Origin: Hyphomicrobiales bacterium
Lineage (GTDB): Bacteria; Pseudomonadota; Alphaproteobacteria; Rhizobiales; Beijerinckiaceae
DNA length: 64,000 nt
Direction of reading: 5' to 3'
NCBI GenBank assembly: GCA_027483505.1
Contig: JAIXUP010000073.1
Location: forward strand, 1-64,000
A program made the position numbers and the translations under genes. Below are positions 18,268 through 27,399 of this stretch, piece after piece. The notes below the pieces were generated by a model. It was given only the letters and a program-made list of their open reading frames with translations, made no database searches and had not been told where the DNA came from. Positions within the stretch are counted from its first letter, which is position 1. Every line of letters starts with the position of its first letter.

Positions 18268-19455
18268 TTACAGCTTGCAGGAAGCCGCGTAGCTGTCGCC
18301 GTGGTTCTCCAGCACCTTCTTGCCGGTCTTGAGCTCAAGCTGCCCGGCGGCGTTGCGTTCGACCTTGAGGGCATGCCAGTCCTGAATTGGGTGCTGGTTC
18401 GGCCCGAACTTGAAGTTGCCGCGCAGCGACTTGAAGTCGGCCTTGAGCATCGCCGTCCGGAACGCGTCCTGATTGGCGATGTTCCCGTTGGTCTGGCGCA
18501 GCGCCGCGCCGATCGCCAGCGCGGTGTCGTAGCCCTGGCTGGCGTAATAGGTCGGGGTGCGGTTGTACTTGGCCCGGAAGGCGGCAACGAAGGCCTGGTT
18601 CTGCGGGTTGTCGAAGTCGACGTTCCAGTGCGACGTGACGTTCACGCCCACGGCGGCGTCGCCGACGGCTGCGAGGGTGGTGTGGTCGAGCGATGGCGCA
18701 GCCACGACCATCGGAATGCGGCCGAGCAAGCCCGCCTGCTGGTACTGGCGCAGGAAGGCGATGCCCAGTCCGCCGGGATGGAACTGGAACACCACATCCG
18801 GATTGGCGGCGCGGATCGCGGCCATCTCCGCGGCGAAATCGGTCTGGTCGAGGCGGGTGAACTGCTCGCCGGCGATCTTGCCGCGGAACATCCGCTTGAA
18901 GCCGGCAAGCGCATCCTGACCGGCCTGGTAGTTCGGCGACAGGATGAAGGCGTTCTGGTAGCCGAGCTCCGAGGCCGAGCGGCCGGCTGACTCATGCAGC
19001 GAGTCGTTCTGCCAGGAGATGACAAAATAGTTCTTGTGGCACTCACGGCCGGCAAAGTTCGAGGGGCCTGCATTGGGCGAGACGTAGATTCCGCCGCCGT
19101 CCAGAATGTCGGGAGCGGTTGCGCCCAGCACGTTCGAGAACACGATGCCGGAAAACAGCCTGATGCCGTCATTGCGCAGCATGCGCTCGGCGATCGATTT
19201 GCCCTGGCCGGGGCGCAGGGCGTCATCCTCGACGATCGCCTGCACGGCCACGCCGCCGAGCTTGCCGCCCTCGCTGTCGATGGCGAGCTGGAATGCGTCG
19301 CGGATGTCCTGACCAAGATAGCCGGCCGGGCCCGACAGGGTGGTGATGAAGCCGATGCGTACCGGCGCTCCGGCGCCCTGCGCGCGCAGGATCGAGGGGG
19401 CGGCCATCGTTGCGGCGCCGGCTGCGCTGGCGAGCAGGAAATCGCGTCTCTTCAT
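18268..19455 (-). CDS. livK: branched-chain amino acid-type ABC transporter receptor, LivK
   Basis: About 395 residues. It begins with a twin-arginine-like signal (KRRDFLLASAAG...APSILRAQG) and continues as a Leu/Ile/Val-type receptor: PVRIGFITTLSGPAGYLGQD, DDALRPGQGKSIAERML, and a C-terminal RTPTYYASQGYDTAL. The start at 19455 is the one that begins the signal; the track ORF extends 16 codons upstream. The Liv family also binds amides, aromatic acids and urea, so the ligand is open. A large palindrome lies 120 bases upstream. Confidence 0.9.
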   Translation of the reverse strand: MKRRDFLLASAAGAATMAAPSILRAQGAGAPVRIGFITTLSGPAGYLGQDIRDAFQLAIDSEGGKLGGVAVQAIVEDDALRPGQGKSIAERMLRNDGIRLFSGIVFSNVLGATAPDILDGGGIYVSPNAGPSNFAGRECHKNYFVISWQNDSLHESAGRSASELGYQNAFILSPNYQAGQDALAGFKRMFRGKIAGEQFTRLDQTDFAAEMAAIRAANPDVVFQFHPGGLGIAFLRQYQQAGLLGRIPMVVAAPSLDHTTLAAVGDAAVGVNVTSHWNVDFDNPQNQAFVAAFRAKYNRTPTYYASQGYDTALAIGAALRQTNGNIANQDAFRTAMLKADFKSLRGNFKFGPNQHPIQDWHALKVERNAAGQLELKTGKKVLENHGDSYAASCKL

Positions 19456-19575
19456 GGTACTCTCCTCACCTGGGCGGGCTTGATGCCGCCCTTTCCCGAT
19501 CATCAGGTGGCAGAAGACGTCAGCCCCCGCACCGTTACGCTATACAAGGACTTCGCATCGCGGATGGCAAGTGGT

Positions 19576-19611
19576 CCGCCGAATTATTTTAAGCTTAAAA
19601 CAATTCGGCGG
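19576..19611. promoter_or_regulatory. 36-base AT-cored palindrome upstream of livK
   Basis: Outer arms CCGCCGAATT and AATTCGGCGG are perfectly complementary and enclose TTTTAAGCTTAAAA, itself a perfect palindrome; one A/C pair is the only mismatch in 36 bases. It lies between the metE-like stop (19670) and the livK start (19455). It stands out as AT-rich in a GC-rich genome. It may be an operator at the livKHMGF promoter, or a hairpin separating the two transcripts; it lacks a T run. Confidence 0.55.
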
Positions 19612-19669
19612 CAGACGCGTGGAGGGGATTCTGACGCCCGCAGTCCGGCGCATGCCTGTTCCGGTACAG

Positions 19670-20794
19670 TTACCCGCGCCGCGAGGCCAGCGCCGCGCCT
19701 TCGACGAGGCTGCCGAACTTGGCCCAGACGATGTCGGGATCGACGACGCCGAAGCCCGCGAAGGTGGAGAAGCCGCAATCCGTGCCGGCGATGACGCGAT
19801 CCTTGCCGACGATCCGCGTGTAGCGTTCGAGCCGCTGCGCCACCAGTTCGGGATGTTCGACGAAGTTGGTGGTTGAATCGAGACAGCCGGGAATGAGCAC
19901 ATAGTCATCCGGCGTCCTGATCTCGCTCCAGACCGTCCACTCATGGGCATGGCGCGGGTTGGCCCCCTCGAAGAGCAGGGCGCGCGGCTTCGCCTTCAGC
20001 ACCGCAGGCAGCACCTTGCCCAGCGCGATGTCGCGTGTGTGCGGACCTTCGTAGTTGCCCCAGCAGATATGCATCCGCACCCGGTCTCCCGGAACATTGC
20101 GCAAGCCATGGTTCAGCGCCTCCACATGCACCTCGGCCCGCTTCAGGAAGTCCTCCTCGGAGAGCTCGCGGTAGAGCATGTGGCGGCCGAGCCCGAGATC
20201 CGGCGCATCGATCTGCAGGATCAGGCCGGCCTCGACGATGGCCTCGTACTCGGCGCTCATCGCGTCGGCGATGTCGAACAGGTAGCTGTCGAGGTCCTTG
20301 TGATAATCCGAAGGCTGGAACAGCGCGATCACGCCGGGGCTCGCGGAGTTCATGAAGCCCTCGGCATAGCCCGCCGCAGCCATCCCCGCCTTCATGGCGC
20401 GGATATCGGAGTGGAGCGGTTCGAGGTTCTTGACCTTGATCGGCCCGACGCATTTGGGGCGGCGGTACTGCGGCGTTCCGCCCGCCTTCGCGAGCTTTTC
20501 GAGGAATCCCGGATAGTCTGCCAGGTCTGCGGGCGGGCGGCGCGGGCTGTCGCCCTCGAAGCCGGTCAGGCGGTCCTTGATGTAGGTGGCATAAGAGATT
20601 TTCGAGGTTTCGCCGTCCGAGGGCAGGTCGATCCCGGCGGTCTTCTGGCGCGCAATGATGACGCTGGTGGCGTCATGCATCACGGCGTCATAGGCTGCCG
20701 CGTCGAAGGGCATGCCTTTTTCGCGGCCGAACAGCAGGTCGGCCACGATCTGGCTCCGCGGCAGGGAGCCGACATGGGTGGTCTTGATGCTCAT
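19670..20794 (-). CDS. cobalamin-independent methionine synthase-like protein (MetE C-terminal domain family)
   Basis: 374 residues, one TIM barrel rather than the double barrel of MetE (about 750 residues). It starts THVGSLPRSQIVADLL, the usual start of the C-terminal barrel. Zinc-site residues are visible: MHICWGN (His and Cys, about residue 242) and GTDCGFST (second Cys, about 338). It could transfer methyl groups to a thiol or act on a methylated substrate. It is the last gene before the palindrome and 11 bases downstream of the cupin gene, so it belongs to the catabolic operon rather than to methionine synthesis. Confidence 0.85.
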   Translation of the reverse strand: MSIKTTHVGSLPRSQIVADLLFGREKGMPFDAAAYDAVMHDATSVIIARQKTAGIDLPSDGETSKISYATYIKDRLTGFEGDSPRRPPADLADYPGFLEKLAKAGGTPQYRRPKCVGPIKVKNLEPLHSDIRAMKAGMAAAGYAEGFMNSASPGVIALFQPSDYHKDLDSYLFDIADAMSAEYEAIVEAGLILQIDAPDLGLGRHMLYRELSEEDFLKRAEVHVEALNHGLRNVPGDRVRMHICWGNYEGPHTRDIALGKVLPAVLKAKPRALLFEGANPRHAHEWTVWSEIRTPDDYVLIPGCLDSTTNFVEHPELVAQRLERYTRIVGKDRVIAGTDCGFSTFAGFGVVDPDIVWAKFGSLVEGAALASRRG

Positions 20795-20805
20795 GATCGC
20801 GGCTT

Positions 20806-21768
20806 TCAGTTCGGCTTCCAGGTGGGCCCGGCAGGATCGCTGGTGTTCATCACACGATAGAGGCTGACCTCGCCGGTCATGGTCGGGCTGAGGGCATGCT
20901 TCAGGCCGGGCGGCACAGCGCAGGTGTCGCCTGGATTGAGAACAGCCTCGCCGCCATCCCAGCTGAGCCGCCAGTGGCCGCGCATCGGCATCAGCACCTC
21001 GTGGCGATCATGCGTGTACATTGTCTCCGGCAGCGAGCCGCGTGTCAGCAACTCGACCTCGAAGCCGGGCCTGTCGCGCAGAAGTGCGTCCGCGCCGATG
21101 ACCTTGGCTGGCTTGCCGCTGGCGAGGCACATGAGGTCCCAGTAGCGCGCCACATGGCCGGGCACGATGGCGGAGGCCGGCAACTCCGGAAACGCCTTCA
21201 GCTCCTCAGCGGTCAGAAGCGGCATCGGCTGGACGCCATCGGGGAGCGACTGACCCTTCTTGCTGTCGTAGAGCTTGCCGTTCGCGCCCAGCACCAGGCC
21301 ATGGGCCTTGGCGTCCTCGATCACCTGCGGCGCCCAGATCACCCCGCCGCCCGCGTCGTCGCCGCCGAGCACAGCCATGATCATCCCGTAGTCGGTGCCG
21401 ATGTTCTCGAAGCCCCGGAAGATGCCGGTCGGGATGTTGATGATGTCGCCTTCTTCCAGCACGACCTCGCCGGCCTTGCCCCAGCGCCCCCAGAAGAAGC
21501 GCCACCGCCCCTTGAGCACGAAGAACACTTCGGCGGTGCGGTGCGAGTGCAGCGAGTTGCGGCACTTCGGCGGCTGGCCGGCGGCGCCGATGTTGAAGCC
21601 CGGCGTCTCCTTGATGTGCACATGCTGGTCCGGGCTTTCGGAGACACCGCCACCGATGATGGTGAAGTTCTCCTTCTGGTCGGAGCCGGGCGTGTGGGCG
21701 TCGATGAAGGCTGTCTTGCACGGCCTCAATTCGCCATAACGCACGATGCGGCTCATCATGTCGATCAT
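20806..21768 (-). CDS. bicupin protein
   Basis: 320 residues with two cupin barrels. The first carries LHSHRTAEVFFVLKGRWRFFWG near residue 75 and LEEGDIINIPTGIFRGFEN; the second has MYTHDRHEVLMPMRGHWRLSW near 265 and LNPGDTCAVPPGLKHAL. The His-rich positions suggest a metal site in at least the first barrel. Gentisate-dioxygenase-like and sugar-isomerase-like bicupins share this layout, so the activity is open. AGGAGAG precedes the ATG. It follows the RraA-like gene. Confidence 0.8.
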   Translation of the reverse strand: MIDMMSRIVRYGELRPCKTAFIDAHTPGSDQKENFTIIGGGVSESPDQHVHIKETPGFNIGAAGQPPKCRNSLHSHRTAEVFFVLKGRWRFFWGRWGKAGEVVLEEGDIINIPTGIFRGFENIGTDYGMIMAVLGGDDAGGGVIWAPQVIEDAKAHGLVLGANGKLYDSKKGQSLPDGVQPMPLLTAEELKAFPELPASAIVPGHVARYWDLMCLASGKPAKVIGADALLRDRPGFEVELLTRGSLPETMYTHDRHEVLMPMRGHWRLSWDGGEAVLNPGDTCAVPPGLKHALSPTMTGEVSLYRVMNTSDPAGPTWKPN

Positions 21769-21798
21769 CTGGTCTCTCCTGTCGTCGGTCGATTGCGG

Positions 21799-22503
21799 TC
21801 AGTGGATGTCTTCGGCTTCGCCCCAGGCGGTCAGCAGACTGTCGATATTGAACCCCTCGGCACGGGCGGCCTTGAGGATCGGCGCTTCCTTGCGCGTGAC
21901 CAGATCGATGGCGCGCGGCAGCTCCTTCTCCGCGCCCGGTTCGATGATCACGGCGCCATGGCGGTCGGCATGAATCAGGTCGCCGGGGCTGATGGCGAGG
22001 CCGAAGACGCTCACGGGCGCGTCAAATCCGGTGACATGGACGAAGGCATGGCTCGGCCCGACGCTGCCGGCGAGGAGCTGGAAGCCGGGATCGATCGCGC
22101 CCAGATCGCGGATCGAGCCGTTTGTCAGCACGCCCTGCAGCCCGAGCCCCTTGTGGATGGCTACATTGACCTCGCCCCAGAAGGCGCCAATGCCGGGCTC
22201 GTCGCCATGATCCTCGATCACGACGAGGCGCGGCCGCGTCTCGGTGGCGAGGTAGCGGTAGTAGTTCAGCCGGCGCAGGCGCACGACGTCGGCCGGATCG
22301 CTTGCCGGCCTGTCGGCCCGTATCCTCGCGGTCATGGCGAAGCCCACCATCGGCGGCAGCACCGGATCGGCGCAAATGACGGTTGACCGCGTGAAGCCGG
22401 TGCTCTTGCGCCGCCCTTCGATGAGTTCGATCGCGTTGCAGATCGTTGGTGTGTCGACTGCCTTCAGGCTCGCCAGCACTTCTGCCGAGAGTTCCCGCGT
22501 CAT
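21799..22503 (-). CDS. RraA-like protein, possible 4-hydroxy-4-methyl-2-oxoglutarate aldolase-type enzyme
   Basis: 234 residues. It has the RraA fold markers DTPTICNAIE, GFAMTARI, WGEVNVAIHKGLGLQGVLTNG and SIRDLGAID, where the Arg-Asp pair matches the catalytic RD of HMG/CHA aldolases. DADRHGAVIIEPG-like GDLIHADRHGAVI follows. Such enzymes split 4-hydroxy-2-oxoacids or decarboxylate oxaloacetate. The start at 22503 overlaps the permease stop by ATGA, so it is translationally coupled to the importer. The track ORF reaches into the permease and is not the gene. Confidence 0.85.
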   Translation of the reverse strand: MTRELSAEVLASLKAVDTPTICNAIELIEGRRKSTGFTRSTVICADPVLPPMVGFAMTARIRADRPASDPADVVRLRRLNYYRYLATETRPRLVVIEDHGDEPGIGAFWGEVNVAIHKGLGLQGVLTNGSIRDLGAIDPGFQLLAGSVGPSHAFVHVTGFDAPVSVFGLAISPGDLIHADRHGAVIIEPGAEKELPRAIDLVTRKEAPILKAARAEGFNIDSLLTAWGEAEDIH

Positions 22504-23321
22504 TTGACGGCTCCTCCTGTCAAGCCAGCCTCGAAATGTTTCTGGATCGCAACGGCTGCAATGAAGGCTGGCACTGTGATGAACACGCCCGCAGCCGCCA
22601 TCAGTTCCCACAGATCGCCGCGCTCGGTGCGGAAGCTGACCAGACCGACCTGCAAGGTCACGGCCTTGTCGCGGGTCAGGATGAGGGCAAAGATGAACTC
22701 GTTCCATGTCAGGATGAAGCAGAAGACCGACGCGACGATGACGCCCGGCAGCGCCATCGGCACGATCACGCGCCAGATGATCGCCATGCGCGACGCGCCA
22801 TCGATCAGCGCCGCCTCGTCGCACTCGATCGGCACAGCGTCGAAATAGCCCTTCAGCATCCAGACCGCGAAGGGCGTGACGATCGCGAGATTGACGATGA
22901 CCAGTCCGGTGCGGCTGTCCAGCAGGCCGAGATCGCGGAACATCAGGTAGAAGGGCAGGATGATGACCACGGCGGGAATGAACTGCGTCGCCAGCATCAA
23001 GAAGAACAGACCGCGCTTGAAGGCGAACTCGAAGCGCGAGAAGGAATAGGCCGACAGGATCGCGGCAGGGATGGCGATCGCCAGCGTGAAGAAGGCCACC
23101 ACCACACTGTTGACGATGCGCAGGCCGATGTTCCACGGCGCTTCGAACACGATCCCGAAGTTCTGCACCGTCGGGGAAAAGTTGAGGCTCAGCGAATGCA
23201 CGTCGCGCGGCAGCTTGAAGGCCGTCAGCACCATCCACGCGATCGGGAAAACGATCATGCCGAAAAACAGCAGCAGAACGGCCGACTGTGCGGCGGACGC
23301 CAGTGGCGAACGGGCGTTCAT
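22500..23321 (-). CDS. carbohydrate ABC transporter permease, MalG type
   Basis: 273 residues, six membrane segments. The EAA loop is ECDEAALIDGASRMAIIWRVIVPMALPG, and the C-terminus ends HFEAGLTGGAVK, typical of MalG-type subunits. The start at 23321 overlaps the stop of the partner permease. The long track ORF (to 24131) is an out-of-frame extension. Confidence 0.95.
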   Translation of the reverse strand: MNARSPLASAAQSAVLLLFFGMIVFPIAWMVLTAFKLPRDVHSLSLNFSPTVQNFGIVFEAPWNIGLRIVNSVVVAFFTLAIAIPAAILSAYSFSRFEFAFKRGLFFLMLATQFIPAVVIILPFYLMFRDLGLLDSRTGLVIVNLAIVTPFAVWMLKGYFDAVPIECDEAALIDGASRMAIIWRVIVPMALPGVIVASVFCFILTWNEFIFALILTRDKAVTLQVGLVSFRTERGDLWELMAAAGVFITVPAFIAAVAIQKHFEAGLTGGAVK

Positions 23322-24199
23322 CGGGCGACGGCCTTCGGCGGCATGACCAGCCGCGTGTAGAACATGCCGATCCCGACCAACAGCGCGGTCAGCACCACGG
23401 CAAGTGCCGAAGCGTGGCCCATGTCGTAGTGCACGAAGCCGATGGTATAGACGTAGTGGGCGAGGGTCTGCGTCGTGATGCCCGGCCCGGCGCCGGTCAG
23501 CGTCTGGACCGAGTCGAACATCTTGAGCGCAAAGATCGTCTTGAGGATCAGCGCCACCGCGATCACACCCTTGATCTGCGGCAGCACGACGAGAAGGACG
23601 GTCTGCCACGGGGTGGCGCCGTCGATCAGCGCCGCCTCTTCGGTCTCGACCGGAACGGCGGCCAGCCCGCCAAGGAAGATCAGCGTCAGATACGGGAACC
23701 AGTGCCAGACATCGGACAGGATGAGGGCCGCCATGGCGTAGCCCGGGCTGGCCAGCCAGATCACATCCGCCAGCGGCGGGATCAGCCAGCCGATGCCCTT
23801 GGCAAGCACGCCATATTCGCCGTTGAACATGAACCGGAAAGACACGCCGATCAGGGCGGGGCTCATGGCGAAAGGAAGGATCAGCACCGCGCGCGTCAGG
23901 CTTTGCAACACGCCCGCCCGCCGCAGCAGAAGGGCGAGGCCAAGCGAGACGGCGACGGCGATGAGGACGTCCAGTGTCACGAAGACGAACGTGACCTTCA
24001 GCGCGTTCCAGAACTCCGGCTCCTCGAAGCCGAACACGTAGTTGTCGAACCCCACCCAGCCCTGCGGAACCGGCGAGCGTTTCAGCCGCCAGTTCCTGAA
24101 ACTGGTTGTGACAGCCGAGACCAGCGGCCACAGCGTGGTGCCGAGCACGATGACGAGCGCGGGCACAAGCAGCAGATAGCGCGTGAGGCGATCGTGCAT
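23318..24199 (-). CDS. carbohydrate ABC transporter permease, MalF type
   Basis: 293 residues, six membrane segments starting LTRYLLLVPALVIVLGTTLWPL. The EAA loop is ETEEAALIDGATPWQTVLLVVLPQIKG. It overlaps the following MalG-type gene by four bases. No ATPase gene accompanies this pair; the ATPase at 33979-35025 is the only carbohydrate-type one in the window. Confidence 0.95.
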   Translation of the reverse strand: MHDRLTRYLLLVPALVIVLGTTLWPLVSAVTTSFRNWRLKRSPVPQGWVGFDNYVFGFEEPEFWNALKVTFVFVTLDVLIAVAVSLGLALLLRRAGVLQSLTRAVLILPFAMSPALIGVSFRFMFNGEYGVLAKGIGWLIPPLADVIWLASPGYAMAALILSDVWHWFPYLTLIFLGGLAAVPVETEEAALIDGATPWQTVLLVVLPQIKGVIAVALILKTIFALKMFDSVQTLTGAGPGITTQTLAHYVYTIGFVHYDMGHASALAVVLTALLVGIGMFYTRLVMPPKAVAR

Positions 24200-24230
24200 G
24201 TCCTGTTGTCCGGCCCGTCCGGCCGCGGCC

Positions 24231-25547
24231 TCAGCCGCGCCGCGCGATGCGGCGCACCGTGGCTTCGGCTGCCTTGAACGCGTCGGAGACCGAACGCGTG
24301 CCCGAAGCCGCTTCCGACATCGCGGTTTCCATCGCCTCCATCATCTGCGGCCAATCGGCGGTGTAGGGCACAACCTTGGTATTCTGGAGCGCTTCCGCCG
24401 CGAAGGTATGCATCCCGCCGAAGCGCTTGTTCACCTCCGGATCGCGCAGGTTCGACCATTGCGTCGCCACCACATCGCTCTCCTTGGGGTCGAGCAGGAT
24501 GTCGCGCTCGACGGATGGCTCGGTGACGAAGGTGATGAACTCCATCGCCGCGTCCTTGGCCTTGCTGTTCCTGGCGATGCCGTAGATCCAGTTGTTGATG
24601 TAGGTCGAGCGCGGGCCGCCGGCGAAGGACGGCAGGGGCGCGAATGCCACCTGGTCTTCCGTAAGCTTCGAAACCTTCGGGTCGATCAAACCGCCGCGCA
24701 CCCACCACCAGACCGCGACCATGGCGGAGTTGCCGCCGCGCATCGAGTTCACGGCGTCCTGCTCGTTGAAGGACACAGCCGCCGCAGGCGTCACCTTGTG
24801 GGTGCGAAGCATGTCGATGTAGTCCTGCGTGGCGCGCAGGCCCGCCTCGCTGGCGAAGAGCGGCATGCCCTTGGCGTCGAAGACATCGGCGCCGCGGCCC
24901 CACAGGAAATTGTACCAGACCATCAGGTTCTGGCCGTTGCTCTTGCCATAGGGCAGGGCGATGCCGGCGATCTGTTCCTTGTCCTGCAGCACCTTCGACG
25001 CGCTCACGACCTCGTCCCAGGTCTTGGGAGCGGCGAGATTGTGCTTGGCGAACAGGTCCTTGCGGTAGAACAGCAACTGCACATGCGAGCGCGTCGGCAG
25101 CCCGAGCTGCTTGCCTTCAACGGCGCCAAGATCGAGGAAGGCCTTCGGATAGCGCGTGGTGTCGATCTTCTTGGCGGCGAGGCGCGCGTCCATCGGATCG
25201 ATCAGGTTGACCAGCGACGGCACCCACTGGTCCATCACCACGACGATGTCGAAACCGCCCGTTCCGCCGACCATTTCGGCGGTCAGCGCCTCGCGCATGT
25301 TGGCGAACGGCACATAGGTGTATTTTACGGTGATGCCGGTCGCGTCCGTGAAGGCCGCCGCCCGCGCTTCGTGGGCCCGGAACTGTGTGGCCACGACGCA
25401 CAGGACCTTGACCTCCTGTCCCGCGAAGGGCTTGCCGGGTCGAAGGTTGGCGAGCGCCGCAGCCTGCGCGCGCGCTTCGCGCGGCAATGCCCCGGCAAGA
25501 CCAAGGGCCGATGCGCCAATGGCGAAGTCACGTCTGGTGATGTTCAT
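24231..25547 (-). CDS. ABC transporter solute-binding protein, family 1 (carbohydrate type)
   Basis: About 438 residues. A twin-arginine-like signal (TRRDFAIGASALGLAGALP) is followed by the family 1 receptor fold, with GQEVKVLCVVATQF at the mature start and MSEAASGTRSVSDAFKAAEATVRRI at the end. GGAGGAC lies before the ATG at 25547; the longer ORF to 25607 has no such site and runs across the operator candidate. It heads the second carbohydrate importer. Confidence 0.9.
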   Translation of the reverse strand: MNITRRDFAIGASALGLAGALPREARAQAAALANLRPGKPFAGQEVKVLCVVATQFRAHEARAAAFTDATGITVKYTYVPFANMREALTAEMVGGTGGFDIVVVMDQWVPSLVNLIDPMDARLAAKKIDTTRYPKAFLDLGAVEGKQLGLPTRSHVQLLFYRKDLFAKHNLAAPKTWDEVVSASKVLQDKEQIAGIALPYGKSNGQNLMVWYNFLWGRGADVFDAKGMPLFASEAGLRATQDYIDMLRTHKVTPAAAVSFNEQDAVNSMRGGNSAMVAVWWWVRGGLIDPKVSKLTEDQVAFAPLPSFAGGPRSTYINNWIYGIARNSKAKDAAMEFITFVTEPSVERDILLDPKESDVVATQWSNLRDPEVNKRFGGMHTFAAEALQNTKVVPYTADWPQMMEAMETAMSEAASGTRSVSDAFKAAEATVRRIARRG

Positions 25548-25581
25548 CCTGTCCTCCCGTATCCGGTCTTGCTGACCGTGT

Positions 25582-25597
25582 TTGCATTCGTATGCAA
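25582..25597. promoter_or_regulatory. LacI-type operator candidate upstream of the second importer
   Basis: TTGCATTCGTATGCAA, a 16-base dyad with seven of eight pairs matching and a central CG as in LacI-family operators. It lies 35 bases upstream of the receptor start. Thirteen of 16 bases are identical to the site at 35124-35139. Confidence 0.6.
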
Positions 25598-25631
25598 GGT
25601 TGCGCAATCGCGCGCCTTTGGCAAGCTGTGG

Positions 25632-26606
25632 TCAGCCCGTCTTCAGCAGAATCTGCTTCCAGATGGCTGTTTCGTCGAACAGCACCCATTCGCGCCTGAG
25701 CCCCCAGGGGCCGAACTCGGCATGGCTGATTCCCATGACATGCACGCTCGCATAGGTCGGCGCACCGAACGAACCCCAGCCGGAATGGGGGCCGGTCAGC
25801 GACCATCGCACGGCAGCGCGCGGGCTGAAGTGCGGGTCATCCCGTCCGATCACATGATGCACCTCAAAAGCGGCGTCGGGGAAGGCCGAGCGCAGGCCCA
25901 TCCAGAACTGGTCGGCGTCGCCATGGCTGTGGCCGGTCACGCCGCCGGGGTGTTCAAGCTGGCAGGCCCGGTCGTAAGCCTTCGGGATCACGGCCATGTC
26001 CGCGCCCATGATGGCGCGCAGGATCTCGGCGTAGCGCTGCCCGGTGGGGTGGTCATTGCCCTTGCCGCGATAGCCGCCATCAATATCCATGGCAGGCGTG
26101 AACGGTCGCACGCATCTGTCGGGTCCGCCCTCGCGCGTGATGAGGTCTGCCGCGTAGGCCTTCGGGTCCCAGCCAAGCTGGCGCACGATGGCGCCCTGGT
26201 CACGGATCAGCCACTCGTCGAAGATCTGGTTGTTGCGCGCCGCACAGTCGGCGATGATCCGGTACTTGAGTTTGGTCCCGGTCGCCTTGCCGTAGACCCC
26301 ATCGCGGGCATGGGTCGCGGTCGAGAACAGGCGGTGGGACGAGAGCAGGCCGTTCGCGTTGTCCCCGCACCAGATCACGTCCTCGCCCAGCAGCGTCCTG
26401 TCAGGAAATTCGGCCAGCGTGGCCATGGTGGCGGCGATGACATTCTGGTTGCCGACTACGAGCGACCCGGGCGAGCGCACCGGCAGGTTGGGCGCATAGT
26501 AGTGATGCAGGGTCGCGATGCCGCGATCCTCCCAGATCTCCTTGGTGATTCCGATGATGTAGTCAGGAAAGTCTGTCCAGCGTGGGTCGAAGCCTTCGAT
26601 CGGCAT
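25632..26606 (-). CDS. SnoaL-like (NTF2-fold) protein, two-domain
   Basis: About 324 residues. Two alpha+beta NTF2-like segments are visible: the first around WEDRGIATLHHYYAPNLPVRSPG, the second around DADQFWMGLRSAFPDAAFEVHHVIGRDD ending in GLRREWVLFDETAIWKQIL. SnoaL-fold proteins include cyclases, hydratases and isomerases, and many non-enzymes, so function is open. The start at 26606 follows the SDR stop by 25 bases. It is the most divergent of four SnoaL-like proteins in this island. Confidence 0.75.
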   Translation of the reverse strand: MPIEGFDPRWTDFPDYIIGITKEIWEDRGIATLHHYYAPNLPVRSPGSLVVGNQNVIAATMATLAEFPDRTLLGEDVIWCGDNANGLLSSHRLFSTATHARDGVYGKATGTKLKYRIIADCAARNNQIFDEWLIRDQGAIVRQLGWDPKAYAADLITREGGPDRCVRPFTPAMDIDGGYRGKGNDHPTGQRYAEILRAIMGADMAVIPKAYDRACQLEHPGGVTGHSHGDADQFWMGLRSAFPDAAFEVHHVIGRDDPHFSPRAAVRWSLTGPHSGWGSFGAPTYASVHVMGISHAEFGPWGLRREWVLFDETAIWKQILLKTG

Positions 26607-26631
26607 GTCGGTGGTCCTTGTTGGTTCGGGG

Positions 26632-27399
26632 TCAGCCGGCAGTCCAGCCGCCGTCAATCAGCAATGATGTTCCAGTGATCATTGCGGCCGCGTCGCTGGC
26701 GAGAAACACCGCCGCTCCCATGATGTCCTCGACCTCGCCGACGCGGTCGAGCTTGATCTTCGATTTGATCCAGGCGAGCCGCTCGGGGTTTGCGAAGGTC
26801 GCGGCCGTGAGTTCGGTGCGGATGAAGGTCGGCCCGATCGAATTGACGCGAATGCCTTTCGGCCCCAGCTCGATCGCCATCGTCTTGGTCAGACCCTCGA
26901 TGGCGTGCTTTGAGGCGGCATAGACCGTGCGGTCAATGCCGCCGACATGCCCCATCTGCGACGAGACGTTCAGGATCACGCCGCGCCGGGCTGCTGCGAT
27001 CATGCCCCTCGCCACTGCCTGTGAGAGGAAGAAGGCCGCGCGCACGTTGAGACCCATGATCTGGTCATAGTCGCTGACCGCGACGTCGGTGAACGGCGTC
27101 GGACGGTTCATGCCGGCATTGTTGACCAGAATGTCGAAGGCCGGCCGTGCCGACAGCGCCGCCGTGACGGCATCGAGATCGGATACGTCGAGCGCCAGCC
27201 CTTCGGCCTGCTCGCCGCGCCCCCGGATGGCGGCGGCGGCGGCCTCGATCTCGCCGGCGGAGCGGGCGCACAGGGTGACGGCTGCGCCGGCTTCCGCCAG
27301 CGCCGCTGCGATGGCCAGCCCGATGCCGCGCCCCGCGCCGGTGACCAGCGCACGCCTGCCATCAAGCCGGAATGAGGGTGTGAGGGGGAGCGTCGTCAC
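26632..27399 (-). CDS. short-chain dehydrogenase/reductase
   Basis: 255 residues, classical SDR. Cofactor motif VTGAGRGIGLAIA near residue 20, NNAGMN near 90, the catalytic Ser in NVSSQMG and YAASK near 155, with IRVNSIGPTFIRTEL after it. The GTG start at 27399 overlaps the stop of the upstream SnoaL-like gene (GTGA). FabG-like or sugar/polyol-dehydrogenase-like; in this setting probably an alcohol oxidation step. Confidence 0.9.
   Translation of the reverse strand: MTTLPLTPSFRLDGRRALVTGAGRGIGLAIAAALAEAGAAVTLCARSAGEIEAAAAAIRGRGEQAEGLALDVSDLDAVTAALSARPAFDILVNNAGMNRPTPFTDVAVSDYDQIMGLNVRAAFFLSQAVARGMIAAARRGVILNVSSQMGHVGGIDRTVYAASKHAIEGLTKTMAIELGPKGIRVNSIGPTFIRTELTAATFANPERLAWIKSKIKLDRVGEVEDIMGAAVFLASDAAAMITGTSLLIDGGWTAG

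Noticed and set aside
24183-26678. 831-residue plus-strand ORF
   Set aside because: Runs antisense to the receptor and SnoaL-like genes, with His/Arg/Asp-rich sequence and no domain.
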